A stretch of 64,000 nt of DNA from Ulvibacter sp. MAR_2010_11 (GCF_002813135.1 NZ_PHTY01000001.1:243501-307500); one strand, 5' to 3'. Counted from the stretch's first letter, positions 18,040 through 26,393 are shown. Numbers and translations are program-made. The notes: generated by a model from the sequence alone, not told the origin.

Positions 18040-19002
18040 TTATTCTAGAATTAATGTCGCGATAAATTCCATCTCCTTTTCCCCATAACGTTGGTCTACC
18101 GGTAAAGGTATGATGTTTTTAGCAAAATTAAATTCTATGGAGTCAATTGCACACTCTTCTAAGATATTTGGCCAGTATGTGGCGACAAAAACTTTATTTC
18201 GAATTAATTTAGATCTCAAATCTTCTTTTTCCGACATAAAAGGGTACACCATAGGCTTTAAGCTTAGATCGAAGTCTAATTTAACCATATTGGAAGCTCC
18301 TAATTTTTTATGAAGAAGTCTATAATTAATATTTCTTTTGTCCCCCGCCTTTTCATAATTTATAGATTGAAGTATTGTACTTGTTAAGTTTGACATTTTT
18401 TTTAACCCTTCCTTTTCAAGTGATAATTCATGGAGTTGAAAATCATCAAAGGCAGTTTGCGGGCCCTGTTCGATTCTCCCGGTTAAGTGTCTAAGCCTGC
18501 CTGAAGAAACATCTGTCTCCAGCATACACTGATACACTTTTTCTGTTACCAAATAGGCTCCATCCGAAACACCAAAAAATTTTCTGGGGGAATAAAAGCT
18601 ATCTACTTTTGATAAAGGTTTTGAAAAAAATGCCTGACAATTATCTATTATCAAATTTTTTATTCGTTTTGAGATAGAAAGGATGTAATTGTCTTTTAAA
18701 CCAAAGTAATTGGTATACATAAAAAGAGCGTCTCCATTAATCATACTGAAGTTCAAATCAACTTCCAAATTATCTTTTAGTGGATAGCGTTTCACTTTTA
18801 TATCTAAATGGTCCAAGATGTCAAACAAGGCACTGCAAGTATATTGCGGGACGTAAATAGTTTTATAATTTGTACTTCGAATAATATATTCTAAACAGTT
18901 TCTGCCTAGATTTAGATGAACTGCATTTTGATGGTAATGGTTTCCTTGGTCTAATTCAAGTTCAAAAAAACCTCCTATGGAATTATCTTTAGATGAGTTC
19001 AT
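18040..19002 (-). CDS. Divergent DegT/AHBA-like PLP-dependent protein
   Basis: Protein of 320 residues that looks like a shortened fold-type I aminotransferase. IYVPQYTCSALFDIL (49-63) matches the DegT cofactor-loop region. LIIDNCQAFF has an Asp at 120 where DegT proteins hold the PLP pyridine nitrogen, and SFYSPRKFFGVSDG offers Lys141 as the Schiff-base lysine. Overall similarity to classic DegT enzymes is low and the chain is about 40 residues short. It could be a sugar aminotransferase or a variant with altered chemistry. It is followed by a sulfotransferase gene and preceded by wbqC. Confidence 0.6.
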   Translation of the reverse strand: MNSSKDNSIGGFFELELDQGNHYHQNAVHLNLGRNCLEYIIRSTNYKTIYVPQYTCSALFDILDHLDIKVKRYPLKDNLEVDLNFSMINGDALFMYTNYFGLKDNYILSISKRIKNLIIDNCQAFFSKPLSKVDSFYSPRKFFGVSDGAYLVTEKVYQCMLETDVSSGRLRHLTGRIEQGPQTAFDDFQLHELSLEKEGLKKMSNLTSTILQSINYEKAGDKRNINYRLLHKKLGASNMVKLDFDLSLKPMVYPFMSEKEDLRSKLIRNKVFVATYWPNILEECAIDSIEFNFAKNIIPLPVDQRYGEKEMEFIATLILE

Positions 19003-19693
19003 ATTCTTGTAGCATTTTTTGAATTTCTTCTTTCGAATTAAACATTAAAACATCTATAATGGACAGATTTGGAAGGAATTCATTGTTAAACTGTTGGTAC
19101 GAAATTGAATTGGTTTTCATAAACATCAGCTTTATGCCTGAATCCAAAAACTCCTTTTTACTGTAAAGCTCTAAACCACCTATCGGGTTTATATATTCCT
19201 GGGCATGCAATGCTTTGCATATTTCAAGAACCTTCTTTTGTGATTTTAGATTATGGTCAATATTAATTTTTGACGAAATCTGCAATTGCGTTGTAATTTC
19301 CAAATAATTTGAAATTTCTTTAATTGAATAATAAATATATTCAAATAAGTTCAATTCAGGATAGTTAAAGACCCGCTCCACTAAAGGCATTACACTTTCA
19401 AAAGAGGGCGCATTTTTATACTCATTGCGAATACGCCTCAAAATTTTATCTCTCTCAACTTTTATGAACTGTTCACTTATACTTCGTTGATTAACATCAA
19501 GATAATCGGAGCTTTTTTCCAGTGGTATGGTAAACATACTATCCACACCGTTACTCAAAATTCTGTTTCGGTTTATCCAGCCTTTTTTGGAATATTGAAT
19601 ATTGTCATAAACAACAAATTTTTTAACTGCATTTAGTAACTGAAAATAGCCCAAATACGGCAAAAAGTAAGGTTGCATTATTGCTATTTTCAT
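18989..19693 (-). CDS. wbqC: WbqC family protein
   Basis: WbqC-like protein of 234 residues. IAIMQPYFLPYLGYFQL (3-19), VYDNIQYSKKGWINRNRI and NPIGGLELY are the family hallmarks. I use the ATG at 19693, which overlaps the TGA of the DegT aminotransferase gene as ATGA, rather than an ATG eight codons upstream. WbqC proteins occur in O-antigen loci beside DegT-type aminotransferases. The reaction is not well established; a role in modifying the amino group of an amino sugar is an inference from this recurrent neighbourhood. Confidence 0.85.
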   Translation of the reverse strand: MKIAIMQPYFLPYLGYFQLLNAVKKFVVYDNIQYSKKGWINRNRILSNGVDSMFTIPLEKSSDYLDVNQRSISEQFIKVERDKILRRIRNEYKNAPSFESVMPLVERVFNYPELNLFEYIYYSIKEISNYLEITTQLQISSKINIDHNLKSQKKVLEICKALHAQEYINPIGGLELYSKKEFLDSGIKLMFMKTNSISYQQFNNEFLPNLSIIDVLMFNSKEEIQKMLQEYELI

Positions 19694-20757
19694 TTCGATC
19701 GTTTTATGATGTTGCAAATTTGTAAAACCTCGGTTGTCGAAATATCATCATATATGGGTAAGCAAAGAATCCGTTTCGATATATCCTGTGAAATAGGACT
19801 GTCTGCATTTTGAATATAAGGCAAGTTAGTCAAGCATGGATAAAAATAGCGTCTGGGATAAATATTGGATTTGTTTAAATTCTCTCGAACTTGCAACAGT
19901 GTTTTTTCAGTTGGAAAAATGACAGGAAAGTAGGCAAAATTCCATATGGCCTCTTTACGCACTTTTAATTGTTGCAGTGACTCCAACTCTTCTGAATATA
20001 TTGCAGCGACTCTTTCTCTATTTTTTTTAATACGTTCAACGTATGGTAAAACAGCTAATCCCATGGCAGCCTGAAGCTCACTCATTTTGGCATTAATGCC
20101 AATACCTTGAAAATTTTCCTTCCCCATATGCCCAAAATTATGGAGGTAAAAAAGTGTATCAAACAACTCCTTATCCTTAGTAAATAAGGCACCACCTTCG
20201 CCTGTATGAAACAACTTGGTAGCATGAAAGCTACAGGTGCTCACATCTCCATACTCAAAAATACTCTTGCCTTTATAGGTGACTCCAAAGCAATGTGCGG
20301 CATCATAAATAACTTTTAGATTATGTTTTTTAGCAATAACTTCTATCGCTTCGACAGCACAAGGATTCCCAAATACGTGTGTTGCCATAATAGCGCTTGT
20401 TTGTGAGGTGATGGCGGTTTCGATTTTCTTTTCATCGATGGTAAGATATTCCGGGTGAATATCTACAAATACGGGTGTACAACCCTCCCAAACAATACTA
20501 CTTGTAGTGGCAACATAACTAAAAGGAGTGGTTATGATCTCCCCGGTTAATCCCAATGCCTTTATGGCAATTTGCAGTGGTAAGGTGCCATTTGTGGTTG
20601 CTAACAAATTAATAACTCCTAAGTGTTCCTTTAGTTTCTCCTCTAATTCCTTTACTAAAGTACCGCGGTTGGTAATCCAACCTTTATCCCATGCTCGTTT
20701 AAGAATAGCGTTATATTCTTCCTGAGGCGGTAAAAAGGTTTTGGTTACGTTTAACAT
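19690..20757 (-). CDS. DegT/DnrJ/EryC1/StrS family sugar aminotransferase
   Basis: PLP-dependent aminotransferase of 355 residues acting on a nucleotide-linked keto-sugar. Asp152 in YDAAHCFG and Lys181 in SFHATKLFHTGEGG are the cofactor ligands. TNGTLPLQIAIKALGL is the phosphate-loop region. Full-length relatives include VioA, WecE and FdtB types. The product may be a 4-amino-4-deoxy or 3-amino sugar. No matching 4,6-dehydratase for a dTDP or UDP sugar lies nearby, so the keto-sugar must come from Gmd chemistry or from elsewhere in the genome. Confidence 0.9.
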   Translation of the reverse strand: MLNVTKTFLPPQEEYNAILKRAWDKGWITNRGTLVKELEEKLKEHLGVINLLATTNGTLPLQIAIKALGLTGEIITTPFSYVATTSSIVWEGCTPVFVDIHPEYLTIDEKKIETAITSQTSAIMATHVFGNPCAVEAIEVIAKKHNLKVIYDAAHCFGVTYKGKSIFEYGDVSTCSFHATKLFHTGEGGALFTKDKELFDTLFYLHNFGHMGKENFQGIGINAKMSELQAAMGLAVLPYVERIKKNRERVAAIYSEELESLQQLKVRKEAIWNFAYFPVIFPTEKTLLQVRENLNKSNIYPRRYFYPCLTNLPYIQNADSPISQDISKRILCLPIYDDISTTEVLQICNIIKRSK

Positions 20758-20763
20758 ATTAGG

Positions 20764-22038
20764 TTATTTGAGCAATCCTTTTATAACATTTAGACCCGGT
20801 AATTTTTTAATTAAAGTGATTAATTTACTCACCTTTTTATTGGTTTTCTCAAGCTTGGAATCTATTTGATTAATTCTTTGTGAAAGGTCATTTAGCTCAT
20901 CATAAATGATGTGTACATCTGCATTTACGTCTGCTTTTGAAAACCAGTAGTTTTCCGGCACATCAGCATTAAACGAAAGATGATCAACAATTTGCAAATC
21001 ATCCATTAATTTTAAGAAGTTGTCATATCGGTGAGGATATAATTCATTAAATGCCGTAAAATCAGCGTCTTTATAAATTTCCTTTATGGTTAAATTACCC
21101 ACATTTTCGTATTTGATACAGGGTATCTTATAAAATTCTGCAATTTCTTGTACACGTATATCTCTGGCAATCATTACAGCAGGGATGCCTAAACTTATCG
21201 CTGCTAGGCAACCGTGCAACCTTGCTCCCAAAACAAAATCACTTTTTTTAATTTCTTCAAGCCAATCGTTATATTCCCTAACAAAAATTCCGTTTTCTTT
21301 TATCTTCCTAAGGGTGTAAGCGCCATTTTTATGAGCTTCGTATTTTTTTAACTCTATTTTTTTTAGGTTATGATCCTCATTTACATCTTCCCTAAATACT
21401 AATTCATCCAAAAAATCCTGACCCAATAATGGTGCTCCTCCTAGCAGCTCTTTGTTTAACTCCGCCATGGTACGGTGAAACACAATCATGGGTTTTTTAA
21501 AATCTTCTTTCTTCTGAATTTTTAAATTTCTATTTAAGGGGCTGAATATTGTGGGACAACCAAATCTGATAATGTTTTCAGGTCTATAGCCTGCCTTAAT
21601 TAAAACAGAAGCGGTATGAGGACCTCGCACACCTATTTGCCCCGAAGAGGCTATTACATAGTCGAGTAACTCTCTCAATGATGGGTGAATAGTACTTACT
21701 GCATATGATGATGCTGAATAATCCTGAATTCCAAGGGAAAAAGCTACCGTTTTTATCCGTAATGCTTTTATAAAATCAGCATATCTGGATACATCTCTTC
21801 TTTCTGTGATATGTGTCGCGAATGCGATAACACATAGATCATATTTTTCTCGATAATTATTTATATCTGAAAAATTATCAATAAAATCGGCATTAAAATA
21901 ATCTATTAAAGTTCTGGAAATAAAGCTAGCACCATGGTTACTGGCATATTTGGTATTGTTGTTACTCCATACCTCATGATTGTTAATATCGTAATTATAA
22001 TCAGGACCTAGGCCAATGACCATTGTTCTTTTTTTCAT
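20764..22038 (-). CDS. Polysaccharide pyruvyl transferase family protein
   Basis: Protein of 424 residues, GT-B-like, that would transfer pyruvate from PEP as a ketal onto a sugar of the glycan. The family features are the N-terminal glycine-rich GLGPDYNYDI, FSLGIQDYSASSYAV, IGVRGPHTASVLIKAGY, a cis-acting FGCPTIF strand and DFVLGARLHGCLAAISLGIP near residue 270. The C-terminal 40 residues are a basic coiled coil (INQIDSKLEKTNKKVSKL). Pyruvylation would add a negative charge next to the sulfates. It follows wzt by 9 bp. Confidence 0.85.
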   Translation of the reverse strand: MKKRTMVIGLGPDYNYDINNHEVWSNNNTKYASNHGASFISRTLIDYFNADFIDNFSDINNYREKYDLCVIAFATHITERRDVSRYADFIKALRIKTVAFSLGIQDYSASSYAVSTIHPSLRELLDYVIASSGQIGVRGPHTASVLIKAGYRPENIIRFGCPTIFSPLNRNLKIQKKEDFKKPMIVFHRTMAELNKELLGGAPLLGQDFLDELVFREDVNEDHNLKKIELKKYEAHKNGAYTLRKIKENGIFVREYNDWLEEIKKSDFVLGARLHGCLAAISLGIPAVMIARDIRVQEIAEFYKIPCIKYENVGNLTIKEIYKDADFTAFNELYPHRYDNFLKLMDDLQIVDHLSFNADVPENYWFSKADVNADVHIIYDELNDLSQRINQIDSKLEKTNKKVSKLITLIKKLPGLNVIKGLLK

Positions 22039-22047
22039 AGTGTAAAA

Positions 22048-23247
22048 TTAATTAATACTCCAATCCCCTTTTCCGACGACATCACTCCAGCTATAATATT
22101 CAGAAAGAATGGTTATGGTTATTATGTTGTCATGTCTGTAAAGGCGTTCATCGGTTTCCGCATTTTGAACTACCAATGTAATTGTGTAAGTACCTCCGTT
22201 TAAGAATAAAGGCATCGTCTCTACAGTTAAAATGCTTCTATCATTATTAACAACCAAGTCATCTTGATCCATTTCAGAGGCGATATCCAATACATTTCTT
22301 GTGTCGGCATTTATAAAAAATATTTTACATTTTATCTTTGAAACATTAACCAACCAAGAACAATCAAAAACTAATTTCAATTTATCTCCTTGATTTAATA
22401 GCGATTCTAATGAATACTTTTCATCGTTTATGTACGCCGTGACATCATTAAGGGTAATGTTTTCTTTTCCAAGAATACGTTCAGCCTCCACATCAAATAG
22501 CTGATAGTATCTGGCTATCGTTTCTGAAACAGGTGTGTTACTTACCAGTATTTTTCCTTTTTGAAGCAACAAGGCATTGGTGCAAACCCGAGAAACTTGT
22601 GTCATTGAGTGAGAAACAAATATTACGGCACAATTATTTAGTAGTTCACCTATTCTGTTTAAACATTTAATTCTAAAGCCTAGATCCCCCACTGCCAATA
22701 CCTCATCAATTATCAACACATCCGGTTCCATTTGTGCTGCCACTGCAAAACCCAATCGCACCTTCATCCCACTGCTGTAATTTTGGACAGGCATATCTAT
22801 AAATTCTCGTATTTCTGCAAAATCGATAATCTCTTCAACCTTTTCATTAATTTCCTTGCGTGTGAACCCGAGGATAGCGCCGTTATTATAAATGTTTTCC
22901 CTGCCACTAAGAATAGGATTAAATCCGGCACCCAGCTCAATTAACGCTCCAACACGCCCCTTAATTGTCACTTTTCCCGCATCGGGATTTATGAGACCAT
23001 TCAGTATTTTCAACAAAGTAGATTTTCCCGCACCATTATGGCCTATCAATCCCAGACATTCCCCCCGTCGAAGCTCAAAACTAATATCCTTCACCGCCCA
23101 AAACTCCTTAGGACGTAGTTCCCGCTCACTGCGGTTGCTACTCATTCCGGAAGCTAAATCTTTCACCCCATACCATAAGCTGGTTTTAAGGTCTTTACAG
23201 AATTTTTTGGAAAGGTTTTCTACTTTTATCAGAACTTCGTTTGTCAT
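22048..23247 (-). CDS. wzt: Polysaccharide ABC exporter ATPase with glycan-binding domain (Wzt)
   Basis: ATPase of a Wzm-Wzt exporter, 399 residues. Walker A is GHNGAGKS (69-76), the signature YSSGMKVRLGFA (near 160), and Walker B VLIIDEVLAVGD. Residues ~265-399 form an extra beta-rich Wzt_C domain, which in known systems binds the modified chain end before export. I use the ATG at 23247, not the TTG two codons upstream. G+C is high in the ATPase half (31/60 at 23041-23100, 28/60 at 22681-22740) and low in the C-terminal half (13/60 at 22321-22380), so the gene appears mosaic. Confidence 0.92.
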   Translation of the reverse strand: MTNEVLIKVENLSKKFCKDLKTSLWYGVKDLASGMSSNRSERELRPKEFWAVKDISFELRRGECLGLIGHNGAGKSTLLKILNGLINPDAGKVTIKGRVGALIELGAGFNPILSGRENIYNNGAILGFTRKEINEKVEEIIDFAEIREFIDMPVQNYSSGMKVRLGFAVAAQMEPDVLIIDEVLAVGDLGFRIKCLNRIGELLNNCAVIFVSHSMTQVSRVCTNALLLQKGKILVSNTPVSETIARYYQLFDVEAERILGKENITLNDVTAYINDEKYSLESLLNQGDKLKLVFDCSWLVNVSKIKCKIFFINADTRNVLDIASEMDQDDLVVNNDRSILTVETMPLFLNGGTYTITLVVQNAETDERLYRHDNIITITILSEYYSWSDVVGKGDWSIN

Positions 23248-23375
23248 TGGCAATTTGTGGTTAATAAAAAGCTATTGGCTCAATTTGTTATTATTTAGGT
23301 TTTACTTTCTTACCATTCAATTTTTAAATTATAGAATTTTTAATTGTTCATCTAGGTTTCCATGTAAGGCTTAAG

Positions 23376-24107
23376 TTATTTTTCATAACCCATTTCTTCT
23401 AAAACGATTCCCATTTCTTTACTAAATCTATCAATTTGTTTTTCAGTTAATTCATTACGATATCTATATGTTACTCCTTTATTAAAGTGCAATCCGGTCA
23501 TATTTGCATCGGGGTTTTTTCTATCGTATTTAACTAATATCTTTTCTATAATTTCTTCAGTCACATTTAAATTTAGATATCGACAAATTTTTTGCATTTC
23601 TACGAGGGGATGATCCATTAAATCTTCATATCTAACAAGTAATGCACCATCGTTCTTTTTATAGGATTTAAATATATTTGTCCAACTCTTCACATTATCA
23701 AAAGCGTCATTAAAACCTACCATTTGAGCAAAAGTATGATTGTCTCCATTTTCAATTATTTTTTTTCCATGTTCTTGGGCTGACAATAATGCATCCCTTG
23801 GATCCCTATAAATATATACTGTCTTAACAATCCCTAGACTGAGTAATATGTTATGAAATTTTGAGGGACCTGAATGAGTTTTAACAACAAACTTTCCTTC
23901 TTTTAAACTAATAAGCACTAATTTTATAAGAATCTTTTTCTCCAAAGGACCAATATTATTATTGTGCCATTTCATTATTTTATTTAGTCTATACTTATCT
24001 TTTACTTTTCTTGCATCCGGATACCCGGTCGATATAATGGCGTCATTAATCAAGTTATATATATATGCACTTCCTGATTTTTGCATCCCAGCAGATATTA
24101 CAATCAT
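23376..24107 (-). CDS. PAPS-dependent sulfotransferase between wzm and wzt
   Basis: Small sulfotransferase of 243 residues. ISAGMQKSGSAYIYNLI (4-20) is the 5'-phosphosulfate loop, and TVYIYRDPRDALLSA (near 95-109) the 3'-phosphate-binding region. LLVRYEDLMDHP follows, then a C-terminal region with NPDANMTGLHFNKGVTYRYR, whose glycine-rich loop fits the last PAPS contact. Its position between the permease and ATPase genes of one exporter is unusual. Its G+C is low (15/60 at 23941-24000). A link with chain capping for the Wzt C-terminal domain is an inference. Confidence 0.88.
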   Translation of the reverse strand: MIVISAGMQKSGSAYIYNLINDAIISTGYPDARKVKDKYRLNKIMKWHNNNIGPLEKKILIKLVLISLKEGKFVVKTHSGPSKFHNILLSLGIVKTVYIYRDPRDALLSAQEHGKKIIENGDNHTFAQMVGFNDAFDNVKSWTNIFKSYKKNDGALLVRYEDLMDHPLVEMQKICRYLNLNVTEEIIEKILVKYDRKNPDANMTGLHFNKGVTYRYRNELTEKQIDRFSKEMGIVLEEMGYEK

Positions 24108-24157
24108 ATATTTTATTTTAATATATTTTACGTCTATTCACTACCCCTTATTTAGGG

Positions 24158-25003
24158 TTATGCATTCATACGTTCTACCAAAATAGGAATAGAGATTCTA
24201 TAGAACAGTAAGGCCACAAAAAACAACGGTATAAAAATTCCTATAATTAATAGAAAGTAGTTTAAAAAGGCAAAATCTCCACCTACAATCGAGTCACGAG
24301 CAGTAAGAATGATTGGTGTTAAGGGGTTGATGTCCATTAGAATTTTTATTACCCCTTCTTTTGGAATTGAATATACTACAGGTGTGGCATACATTAGAAA
24401 ACTTAAAACAAAGGCAATCATCCGTTTTACATCGGTATACAACATTCCCAGTGGTGTTAAAAATAATCCTATGGTAGTACCGAAAAGTATCGCGGCAATT
24501 ATAATAAAAGGGAAAAGAAAAAGCGTCCAGTGAAAACCTATGCCAAATACAAACACAAAGACAATAAGAAGCACAATTTTTATACTGCTATTAAAAAGCA
24601 GCTTATAAACGCCCGAGGTGATTAATGCCTCCTTTGGGAAATTAATTTTGGAAAGGATTGAGCGCGCTGAATTGGTATTGCTCATCGGTGAATTGATAGA
24701 TTCAGTGATAATGGACCAAAGAAGTGTTCCTGACAAAGCATAAACAGGATATGGAATTCCCGTATCAGAAATGCGTAATGTGCCAGAACTATTAAGAAAT
24801 ATCCAAATCAATGCTGTGGCTATAGGAGTCACTACCGCCCAAAATAATCCAAAGTATGATTGCCGGTATTGTGATTTAATATCTCGTATGGCGAGTTGTT
24901 TAGCTAGAAACCGTGAACTATAAATATCGGAAATACTTTCTTTGGCAAGTTTCCAAATATGTAGGTTGTTCTCTTTTTGGTAAATTTTGGTTTCCAGGTC
25001 CAT
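24158..25003 (-). CDS. wzm: Polysaccharide ABC exporter permease (Wzm)
   Basis: ABC-2 type permease of 281 residues. A cytoplasmic N-terminus (about 30 residues) is followed by LAIRDIKSQYRQSYFGLFWA, the conserved amphipathic entry to the first membrane helix, and about six membrane segments. It would form the inner-membrane channel with Wzt and move the undecaprenyl-linked glycan to the periplasm. It is the first gene of the inserted-looking run that continues to 8971. A promoter should lie in 25004-25100, but I could not identify one with confidence. Confidence 0.92.
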   Translation of the reverse strand: MDLETKIYQKENNLHIWKLAKESISDIYSSRFLAKQLAIRDIKSQYRQSYFGLFWAVVTPIATALIWIFLNSSGTLRISDTGIPYPVYALSGTLLWSIITESINSPMSNTNSARSILSKINFPKEALITSGVYKLLFNSSIKIVLLIVFVFVFGIGFHWTLFLFPFIIIAAILFGTTIGLFLTPLGMLYTDVKRMIAFVLSFLMYATPVVYSIPKEGVIKILMDINPLTPIILTARDSIVGGDFAFLNYFLLIIGIFIPLFFVALLFYRISIPILVERMNA

Positions 25004-25179
25004 AAGAATGCGTAAGAGTTGGGAATTTCAAGTTTTGGCTAAGATACTAATTATGGTTTGATGCATCATACAAAGTAATTTGTATTAATTAACGAGATTT
25101 AAACAATAATAAATGCATTATAAATTGTATAATTTAGAATGACTGTCAGGTAGAGTGATCTAAGACTTCGGGATTGTAC

Positions 25180-25198
25180 CCGCCTGCGGACGGGCAGG
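25180..25198. repeat. G+C-rich hairpin repeat
   Basis: CCTGC at 25183-25187 pairs with GCAGG at 25194-25198 around GGACGG; an alternative pairing uses CCCG and CGGG. It is a G+C-rich island in AT-rich sequence. The CCTGCGGACGGGCAGG core resembles a dispersed intergenic element I recall from flavobacterial genomes. No T-run follows on either strand, so it is not a classic terminator. Confidence 0.5.
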
Positions 25199-25249
25199 TC
25201 GAGAACCTTGTAAGCACAAAAGCATGTATCTCGATACAAATTTGTTCTC

Positions 25250-25401
25250 GATACATTTTTTGTTTCACTACGCTCCACAAAAAACACTCGAACTGACAAA
25301 GGATACATTTTTTGCTTCACTACGCTCCACAAAAAACACTCGAACTGACAAAGGATACATTTTTTGCTTTATAACGCTTCACAAAAAATACTCGAACTGA
25401 C
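25250..25401. repeat. 52-bp tandem repeat, three copies
   Basis: Copies begin at 25250, 25302 and 25354, giving an exact 52-bp period. Each starts GATACATTTTTTG, contains CACTACGCTCCACAAAAAA and ends CTCGAACTGACA. Copies 1 and 2 differ by a single base (T or C after TTTTTTG). Copy 3 is diverged (TTATAACGCTTC in the centre). TTTTTTG and CAAAAAA within each copy can pair as a hairpin. The near-identity of two copies points to recent duplication. Confidence 0.9.
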
Positions 25402-25412
25402 ATTAGCCAAAA

Positions 25413-26393
25413 CTATCTCCCAAACTCCTCCCATGTAATTTTTAACCCTTTAGCTACTGAAAAGCCAGGATTATAACCTAACAGCTTTCGGGCCTTATCA
25501 ATATTGGCCAACGAATCCCGGACATCGCCTTTTCGTGGGGGTCCGTAATTGGCTTTTAGTTCCTTTCCTGAAATATTTTTGAGTTCCTTCCACAATTCAT
25601 TTAAACTTATCCGGTCTCCATAGGCCACATTAAATACTTCATTTACAGCATTTTCTGAAGCAAAAAAGGCACATACATTTGCCTGTACCGCATTCTCCAC
25701 AAAGGTAAAGTCACGTGTTTGTTCGCCGTCTCCGTTAATGGTAGGCGCTTTATCATCCTTTAACGCCTGCATAAACAACGGAATCACCGCCGCATAGGCC
25801 CCGGTAGGGCTTTGTTTTGGCCCAAAGACATTAAAATAACGCAGGCCAATGGTTTCTGTGCCATAGGTTTTATGGAACACATCGGCATAGAGTTCGTTCA
25901 CCAGTTTTGTCACCGCATAGGGTGAAAGCGGTTTTCCAATGGTATCTTCAATTTTAGGCAAACTTTTACTATCGCCATAGGTAGAGCTGGAAGCAGCGTA
26001 TACCATTCGCTTTACAGATTGAGACTGATTCTGCGCCTGAAGCATGTTTAGAAATCCGTTTACGTTCACATCGTTCGAAGTAATAGGGTCGTTGATGGAC
26101 CTGGGTACCGATCCCAAGGCCGCCTGGTGGGAAACAAAGTCCATCCCATCAACTGCTGCCATACAGTCTTCCAATTTTCGAATATCCCCTTCCATAAATT
26201 CGAAGGCCGGATTATTTTTAAACTCGGCTATATTTTGCAAGGAACCTGATGCCAGATTGTCCAGCACCCTCACTTTCTTCGCGCCGTATTTCAGCAAATA
26301 AGCCACCAGATTGGAGCCAATAAACCCGGCGCCTCCGGTTACCAGGAAACTGTATTGTGATAAATCTTGTTGATGATATCTGTTCGAATTCAT
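25413..26393 (-). CDS. UDP-N-acetylhexosamine(uronate) 4-epimerase, WbpP/TviC-like
   Basis: Extended SDR epimerase of 326 residues. VTGGAGFIGSNLV (18-30) binds NAD, AASSSTYGDS gives the catalytic Ser/Thr and SPYAVTKLVNELYA the Tyr-x3-Lys. I chose the ATG at 26393 because codons upstream of it translate only a 7-bp repeat. Together with the dehydrogenase at 26544 it forms the TviB/TviC or WbpO/WbpP pair that makes UDP-GalNAcA or interconverts UDP-GlcNAc and UDP-GalNAc. A plain UDP-glucuronate epimerase is less likely. Confidence 0.85.
   Translation of the reverse strand: MNSNRYHQQDLSQYSFLVTGGAGFIGSNLVAYLLKYGAKKVRVLDNLASGSLQNIAEFKNNPAFEFMEGDIRKLEDCMAAVDGMDFVSHQAALGSVPRSINDPITSNDVNVNGFLNMLQAQNQSQSVKRMVYAASSSTYGDSKSLPKIEDTIGKPLSPYAVTKLVNELYADVFHKTYGTETIGLRYFNVFGPKQSPTGAYAAVIPLFMQALKDDKAPTINGDGEQTRDFTFVENAVQANVCAFFASENAVNEVFNVAYGDRISLNELWKELKNISGKELKANYGPPRKGDVRDSLANIDKARKLLGYNPGFSVAKGLKITWEEFGR

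Larger units (their letters stand above)
25004..25412. other. Non-coding gap filled by repeats
   Basis: This is the only gap over 300 bp in the window. It contains the upstream region of wzm, a CCCGCCTGC...GCAGG hairpin at 25180-25198, a 52-bp sequence in three tandem copies (25250-25401) and a 12-bp inverted repeat that encloses all of these (25031-25042 and 25403-25414). I see no credible gene; an open frame at 25099-25332 on the minus strand is only repeat translation without family features. Confidence 0.8.
25031..25414. repeat. 12-bp perfect inverted repeat enclosing the gap
   Basis: AGTTTTGGCTAA at 25031-25042 recurs as its reverse complement TTAGCCAAAACT at 25403-25414. The right arm covers the first bases of the TAG stop of the epimerase gene (25413-25415). 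Weak similarity continues outward: GAGTTGGGA on the left against GAGTTTGGGA in the right arm's reverse complement. The arms could be ends of a small non-autonomous element or a duplicated gene end. No target-site duplication is evident. Confidence 0.6.

Noticed and set aside
25250-25401. Tandem repeats as a possible CRISPR array
   Set aside because: The units are directly adjacent without unique spacers, only three copies occur, and no cas gene is nearby.
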